This document shows, piece after piece, positions 62,701 to 64,000 of a DNA stretch of 64,000 bases. Each line of letters begins with the position of its first letter. Positions within the stretch are counted from its first letter, which is position 1. The notes beneath the pieces are model-generated. The model searched no databases, was not told the origin of the DNA, and saw only the letters and a list, made by a program, of their open reading frames with translations. This stretch comes from Micromussa lordhowensis (lineage: Eukaryota; Cnidaria; Anthozoa; Scleractinia; Lobophylliidae): positions 20,565,606-20,629,605 of the forward strand of contig OZ026607.1 in the NCBI GenBank assembly GCA_964020085.1, written 5' to 3'. The position numbers were made by a program, and so were the translations under genes.

Positions 62701-63443
62701 ATTCCAGCCGTCATTTAAGCTTCTCAAAAAGTCCTTGATTTCGTTGGCACCATAATGGCCTTCACGAATCAGTTTCTTTCCACACTATAACGAATTCAAA
62801 ATAATTATTAATAGCTTCAAAAAAATAGGGAGATTTGTTGACAACGAAAGGAAAGCTAATGCCCCATTCACTAAATAATCTAGTTCAACTAAATTCAATT
62901 TGTCGCTGTCAAATCACCTTGCTAACATATTTTAATCAAAATGGTTTTTACCTGGTTAAATTGTGGGATGAGTAGGGTATGAGTAACTAATTTTCGAGCC
63001 ACTTTTAAACATGCTTAAAATTTTAGTTTGAACGAAGTATAAGACAAGTACAGCGAGCCTGAAACAACCACCGTCGGCACATCACGCCTACAGAATTCAA
63101 TTTGAGCTTTTGCAATCCGTTTCAATCTCAACTAACCTTGCTACCTAATCGGTGTTTTTGTTTTACCTTAATACACTATTTAAAAGTAATTTTGTACACC
63201 GCAAAAAATGACTTAATATATCGTGCATAACTCAACCACGCCCATGTTTGTCTACGCCTGAAATTTTCAGGCAACAACATGTGATCAAGCACTTACCGCA
63301 TTGATGCTATCAAAGCCGTCTTTGTTTGCTGCGATTTCTGCTTCGAATGCTTGATGTCTCTGAAGTTTTCTCTGGACGTTGGTCAAATCTCTGAAAGATT
63401 CGTCAGTAGCAATCTGAAGCTTTTCTTGAATCCACGCCTCAAA
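36713..63443 (-). CDS. Beta-heavy spectrin, C-terminal 27 exons (N-terminus off window)
   Basis: Exons in transcript order: 63443-63297, 62784-62611, 62411-62191, 61444-61258, 61123-60923, 60175-59945, 59475-59293, 58802-58657, 58270-57993, 57351-57221, 56352-56149, 55251-55102, 54365-54075, 53522-53184, 52689-52372, 51877-51642, 51551-51389, 50735-50547, 49538-49197, 48623-48082, 47557-47400, 47315-47086, 46564-46334, 45766-45467, 44920-44687, 44298-44081, 38708-36713. All phases agree; 2,679 codons plus stop. I count 21 spectrin repeats by their helix A starts (for example EAWIQEKLQ, ESWIAEK, RAWIQEK). Conventional beta-spectrins have 17, so this fits the roughly 30-repeat beta-heavy/SPTBN5 class. 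It cross-links actin with alpha-spectrin at the apical membrane skeleton. The CH domains and remaining repeats should lie right of 64,000. The DIRS element sits in the last intron. Confidence 0.93.
38750..38913. repeat. Dispersed repeat interrupted by the DIRS insertion
   Basis: Member of the 'AATCCGTGTTAATC' family (see 32341-32520). It breaks off at AATTTGAAG just before the DIRS left end and resumes with TTTTGTAATTTTG at 43799. Confidence 0.75.
38986..39148. repeat. DIRS 3' inverted terminal repeat
   Basis: Reverse complement of 43612-43775 with few differences: GAAATATATGAGAAAACATC ... GATCCTCTGCATCTTTTT. It includes a hairpin-like CCTGTCCC...GGGACAGG. Outside it, 38914-38985 is unique to this end and has the palindrome GGGCCGCGAAGCGGCC. 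Confidence 0.9.
39192..39320. repeat. DIRS internal complementary region
   Basis: 39192-39271 is complementary to the outer left end (38914-38993) and about 39262-39320 is complementary to the outer right end (43752-43798); the two meet at GGGATTATATTACAC. This is the junction template that DIRS elements are thought to use for rebuilding their unequal ends on a circular intermediate. Confidence 0.9.
39456..40410 (-). CDS. DIRS tyrosine recombinase
   Basis: Integrase-like YR that inserts the circular DNA copy. The core-binding part begins about 40410 (ILQSATRASTHKTYQSAW). Catalytic signs: Arg in SCPERASSLAKLDL, the H-x-x-R box in FKAHSVREASTTAA, and the Tyr in ADWSCVSTFQKFYYK. The stop is at 39456-39458. 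The frame stays open far upstream to 42239 (927 codons in all) across the RT region; that upstream part shows no domain and probably is not a separate protein domain. It overlaps the C-terminal end of the pol frame by about 165 nt. Confidence 0.9.
40244..42313 (-). CDS. DIRS reverse transcriptase / RNase H / methyltransferase-like polyprotein
   Basis: RT motifs: FSRLFLVPKKEGTYRPVIDL, FMTCIDLKDAYLSIHVH, YVFQGLPFGLNTAPRVF and the catalytic YLDDFL. RNase H follows: ITSDASKAGWG, VLELKAAFLA, LRMDNTTAVAHVN. After it, VDLFASRLTALLP ... YAFPPFSLI ... LVLVAPVWQVQPWWP resembles the methyltransferase-like (Dam) region of DIRS elements, with FPPF in the catalytic motif position. The frame has no ATG near its start; it lies in the same frame as gag, directly after the gag TAA. 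If it is initiated separately the candidate is a GTG at 42199. The last ~55 codons lie over the YR start. Confidence 0.9.
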   Translation of the reverse strand, partial: PTKKLSVLSPQQGPLKPRLNNYLERWKEITSDPEIIHVVSGYQIPFHSVPVQLHVPVTKCSDLTVPLVDAEVSKLLSVGAIKAVPFSKENFFSRLFLVPKKEGTYRPVIDLSRLNKFVENFHFQMENISCLKTLLRRGDFMTCIDLKDAYLSIHVHRSSQKYLCFQWRNRCYVFQGLPFGLNTAPRVFTKLIKPIAAYLRKRGIRIIVYLDDFLILGSSIEESKANTQLTLDLLQWLGFTINWEKSVLVPTQSLTFLCLSIDSQTILLSLSERKVLNTQNRCQSLICNPTPSAREVASLIGTLEAARPAIWQAPLHYRQLQIELIKSLQASRDNYETLMSLNSNAHTELQWWLQNIAIVNGSTINPPAPELYITSDASKAGWGVCCQSLTANGRWSPLEAKDHINVLELKAAFLATKAFLKDRSNITVCLRMDNTTAVAHVNNKGGTRSPQLVNLTLELWQWCLQRSILIIAQHLPGKLNDVADRESREFYDSSEWQIDPQVIKPFLRRCSVDLFASRLTALLPTYASWKPDPGATYTDAMTLNWSLLKGYAFPPFSLIGPVLKKVSQDKADLVLVAPVWQVQPWWPALLNLLIRNPTMIPNSKHLLRDPAFPLKIYPMYPRLHLAVFQLSGNNTKQKGFQRTLPKFCNQQLVPPHIRHTSQPGDYGIAGVLNGKLIQFQPHSTMSLSS
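42314..43456 (-). CDS. DIRS gag-like protein
   Basis: 380 residues. The start MANRKRSHRSRSSSRHHDRS is strongly basic, followed by a coiled segment (LDSILQTLQQMQTEMSKTSE), an acidic stretch, and four to five copies of a seven-residue unit (HEAIKPP, YKATRPP, HKATRPS). The C-terminal half is predicted globular with a basic tail. Position before RT and composition fit DIRS ORF1. No zinc knuckle seen. The frame ends in a single TAA at 42316-42314. Confidence 0.85.
   Translation of the reverse strand: MANRKRSHRSRSSSRHHDRSPSGSPPKRRKSPNPPSSSEEKSLDSILQTLQQMQTEMSKTSERISTMESRFEQHSRTFAPPQAPDDEISVLAYSDGELLDYSEDDVSLTTEPQDQAIQPTHEAIKPPYKATRPPHKATRPSHEAIAAQTPEETQPDAQASNTSARGSSLYDPDSTKSSWEPKKELSTFLEKQFRRKLTYDQVFEILDNYSVPSVDCLFTPTIDPSVVNQINPIQTKKYVQERDKEMAVVQRALLNTTGPLYSLHDALSSGTQLPPEEIKCIVERSLCLLGSANHQLSVLRRKKVLANINKEKINLADQPLPNAKGFLFGEDFPSVASKQAELSRGLAKNLSNVQKPKQTFQKSGTNKVRQRPKTTGTFSK
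43612..43775. repeat. DIRS 5' inverted terminal repeat
   Basis: Matches the reverse complement of 38986-39148. The outer 43776-43798 (GAACGGAGTTTGTGTAATAT) differs from the other end, as expected of the split DIRS ends. The element's promoter should lie here. Confidence 0.88.
45000..45183 (-). mobile_element. tRNA-derived SINE, second family, in spectrin intron
   Basis: Read on the minus strand: GCGTGGCCGAGTGATTAGGG (A-box region of a Ser/Leu-type tRNA), GGGTTTAAGTCCCACTCTGA (B-box region), AGCTGGAGTTGTTTCTCGGT and AACTCCTCGG. This matches a SINE type I know from anthozoan genomes. It is moderately diverged. Confidence 0.75.
46938..46977. repeat. Inverted repeat hairpin
   Basis: GTTCTGGTACTAGTTG TGGGGG CAACTAGTACTAGAAC: 16-bp arms with one mismatch. 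No gene context; probably a small MITE remnant. Confidence 0.6.
48082..48623 (-). CDS. Beta-heavy spectrin fused exon (repeats 14-15)
   Basis: A 542-bp exon beginning IESWMNEKLQTASEASY and ending ...RARAVAER. Its length equals exactly the sum of the three exons that code for the paralogous repeats 1-2 at 62191-63443 (147+174+221), with the same entry phase (0) and exit phase (2). Confidence 0.92.
49035..49178. repeat. MITE with GATATATC-AAACA ends, copy 2
   Basis: GATATATCAAACACC-type left end and GTGCTTGATATATTG right end; the interior GTTTGACCACATTTCCAAAC matches the copy at 29131-29278. Its right end is only about 16 bp from the 5' splice site of the spectrin exon 49197-49538. Confidence 0.75.
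49860..49926. repeat. Triple AT-rich palindrome
   Basis: Three copies of the self-complementary ATCTTTATATAAAGAT spaced about 24 bp apart, separated by CACACGTA and TCCGTGTG, which are partly complementary themselves. Could cruciform; no gene or CRISPR context. Confidence 0.8.
50093..50153. repeat. 24-bp perfect hairpin (MITE core)
   Basis: The arms GTGTTTTATCGGGTTTAAAA... and their reverse complement lie around a short GC-richer loop (CTCGGCTACGCCTCG). Related phrases (GTGTTTTCTCGGGTTTT) recur at 49948-50020, so the whole 49935-50175 is probably one foldback element. Confidence 0.7.
53720..53860. repeat. Fragment related to the hairpin retroposon families
   Basis: GTGCTACGCGGTTCAACCAC resembles TAGTGCTACGCGGCACAAC at the end of the 34.1-kb element. 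Upstream AAATCCCCCTGGGTTACTAC and CCTTGTAAAGGAAATTTGGG mirror its 'ACTAGGGC' and 'TAAAGGGAATC' phrases. No direct repeats identified. Confidence 0.4.
54696..54834. repeat. MITE with about 43-bp terminal inverted repeats
   Basis: The left end AAAATTCTAACTTGGCTCAG... and the right end ...CTCGGATCCAAGTTAGAATTTT are reverse complements with few changes, around a roughly 50-bp loop. Located in the spectrin intron between 54365 and 55102. Confidence 0.8.
56469..56705. repeat. Dispersed repeat shared by two spectrin introns, copy 1
   Basis: Shares TAACATATTTTA(T)TCAAA, TTTTTACCT(T/G)GTT, GAG/CAGTAACTAATTT and CCACTTTTAAACATG with 62860-63025, in order. No coding potential. Confidence 0.65.
57545..57760. 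repeat. Minisatellite in spectrin intron
   Basis: Five to six degenerate copies of an approximately 36-bp unit alternating 'ATTGCATGCCTCTA' with 'CTGGGTCC' or 'TTAGCACC'. The plus-strand frame 57490-57834 spanning it is repeat-driven and not a gene. Confidence 0.8.
58297..58559 (-). mobile_element. Full-length tRNA-derived SINE in spectrin intron
   Basis: Minus-strand copy of the 32.7-kb family: GGGTTCGAACCCTGGCCGGG (B box), ACATTGTGTTGTGTTCTTGG, CTCTCACAGTGCCTCTCTCC, GTATAAATGGACACC and ACTAGCGTCCCATCCAGGGG are all present. The head starts near 58559. Confidence 0.88.
59055..59250 (+). repeat. Dispersed repeat, 'AATCCGTGTTAATC' family, intact copy
   Basis: Contains GTAATCCGTGTTAATCTTCT, TTGTTCCTTTATGG and CAATTTAAGGTAATTTTGTA. 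It is the uninterrupted equivalent of the repeat broken by the DIRS element. Confidence 0.75.
61615..61985 (+). mobile_element. Divergent SINE copy in spectrin intron
   Basis: Head TTAGCGCGCTGGTCTCTGGA with a B-box-like GGGTTCTAGTCCCC, then TTGTGTTTTTGGGCAAGACA and, far downstream, 'GATGGATTAACATCCC', 'GGGGAGTAACAATAC' and 'GGGCCACTT'. The middle section differs from the main family. Confidence 0.65.
62860..63025. repeat. Dispersed repeat shared by two spectrin introns, copy 2
   Basis: Second copy of the block at 56469-56705, same orientation, containing GCTAACATATTTTAATCAAA and CCACTTTTAAACATGC. Both copies also start with a related 'CATTCAC...AGTT(T/C)AACTAAAT' phrase. Confidence 0.65.
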
Positions 63444-63518
63444 CTGACAGCAAAAAAACACAGAATTAGACTACAAAGTCTGCAGGGGGGAGGGACCCTT
63501 CATCAGCATCGCTTTCCT

Positions 63519-63692
63519 CCAGTACTGTTTATTATGTTGTTCAAGAGGATTTTAACTTTGAAGCGTGTGGATGAAACCCTGGTGTGTGACCATTCATATG
63601 AAAGCTATTGAGCAGTACGTTCATGTGGTACTGTTTATTATGCTGTTCAAGAAGGTTTTCACTTTGAAGTCTGTGGACGAAACCCTAGTGTG
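63519..63692. repeat. Minisatellite, unit about 110 bp
   Basis: Roughly one and a half copies of a unit with GTACTGTTTATTATG, TTGTTCAAGA, TTTGAAG and GATGAAACCCTGGTGTG. The plus frame 63351-63611 across it is not a gene. Its second unit was split by the hairpin retroposon. Confidence 0.7.
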
Positions 63693-63871
63693 AAAGTGAA
63701 GAATGATCCTCGCAGTGAATTTTCCAATTTAAGCAACTGGAAAGAAGAAACCTGAAAAAAATCAGGGCTTCTTCTTTCCAGTTGCTTAAATTGGAAAATT
63801 CACTGCAAGGATCATTCTTCACTTTCATCTATAACCGCAGTTCATATGAATTATTTCATATATGCTTACAT
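63693..63871 (-). mobile_element. Hairpin retroposon, copy 2 (tRNA-like core deleted)
   Basis: Reverse-oriented copy of 25924-26144 with identical ends. It is flanked by direct repeats CGAAACCCTAGTGTG and CGAAACCCTAGGGTGTG. The arms are almost perfect (one difference seen: TGCGAGG versus TGCAAGG). The 38-bp tRNA-like core of copy 1 is missing, precisely between two GAAG tetranucleotides. Confidence 0.85.
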
Positions 63872-64000
63872 CGAAACCCTAGGGTGTGACAACGTCTGCT
63901 GATATTTGCAATCATACTATCTCGGGCCAGCTCTTCCCATTTAAGGAACTAGATTTCTAGTTACCTAACATACGGAGTAAAAAGCGAGTTTTCCGCATGC

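Larger units (their letters stand above)
63444..64000. other. Spectrin intron, right edge
   Basis: No further spectrin exon found before the edge. It holds a minisatellite (63519-63692), the second hairpin retroposon (63693-63871) and about 110 bp of unassigned sequence. Confidence 0.6.

Noticed and set aside
36713..63443. Alpha-spectrin or conventional beta-spectrin
   Set aside because: The EKLQTASD-type repeats resemble alpha-spectrin, but the PH domain and tail are beta-type, there are no EF hands, and 21 repeats exceed the 17 of conventional beta chains.

Overview
The window is animal nuclear DNA, AT-rich, with short exons, GT-AG introns and many SINE, MITE and retrotransposon copies inside introns. 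The gene content and the repeat families look like an anthozoan cnidarian, probably a stony coral; this is an inference from memory of those families, not a database match. All exon models were built by hand from reading frame, splice sites and phase continuity.

Layout. (1) Bases 1-13,515, minus strand: the 5' eleven coding exons of an aryl hydrocarbon receptor (AHR) homologue, with NLS and bHLH, PAS-A, PAS-B and the start of the C-terminal region; the 3' end lies beyond the left edge. (2) Bases 13.5-24.1 kb: a gene-poor interval between divergent genes, with MITE-like inverted repeats and a nearly identical 178-bp direct repeat. (3) Bases 24,122-34,971, plus strand: a complete 17-exon gene for a 957-residue coiled-coil protein with UVR-like motifs, which I cannot name. 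Its last intron looks like a minor-spliceosome (U12) AT-AC intron. (4) Bases 35.0-36.5 kb: a convergent intergenic strip with a foldback element and a pogo/Tigger-like remnant. (5) Bases 36,713-63,443, minus strand: the 3' 27 exons of a beta-heavy spectrin (21 spectrin repeats visible, a charged helix, PH domain and proline-rich tail). The N-terminal actin-binding domain and first repeats lie off the right edge.

The penultimate intron region of the spectrin gene carries an apparently full-length 4.9-kb DIRS-type retrotransposon (gag, RT/RNase H plus methyltransferase-like region, tyrosine recombinase, inverted terminal repeats, internal complementary region). Other notable items are hairpin-forming retroposons with tRNA-like cores and long target-site duplications, a supra-repeat pattern in the spectrin (ABCDEFGH-AEFGH-ABCDEFGH) supported by matching exon lengths, and an intronic copy of part of a coiled-coil exon.

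The three host genes have unrelated roles (ligand-sensing transcription factor, coiled-coil scaffold, membrane skeleton) and nothing suggests joint regulation.
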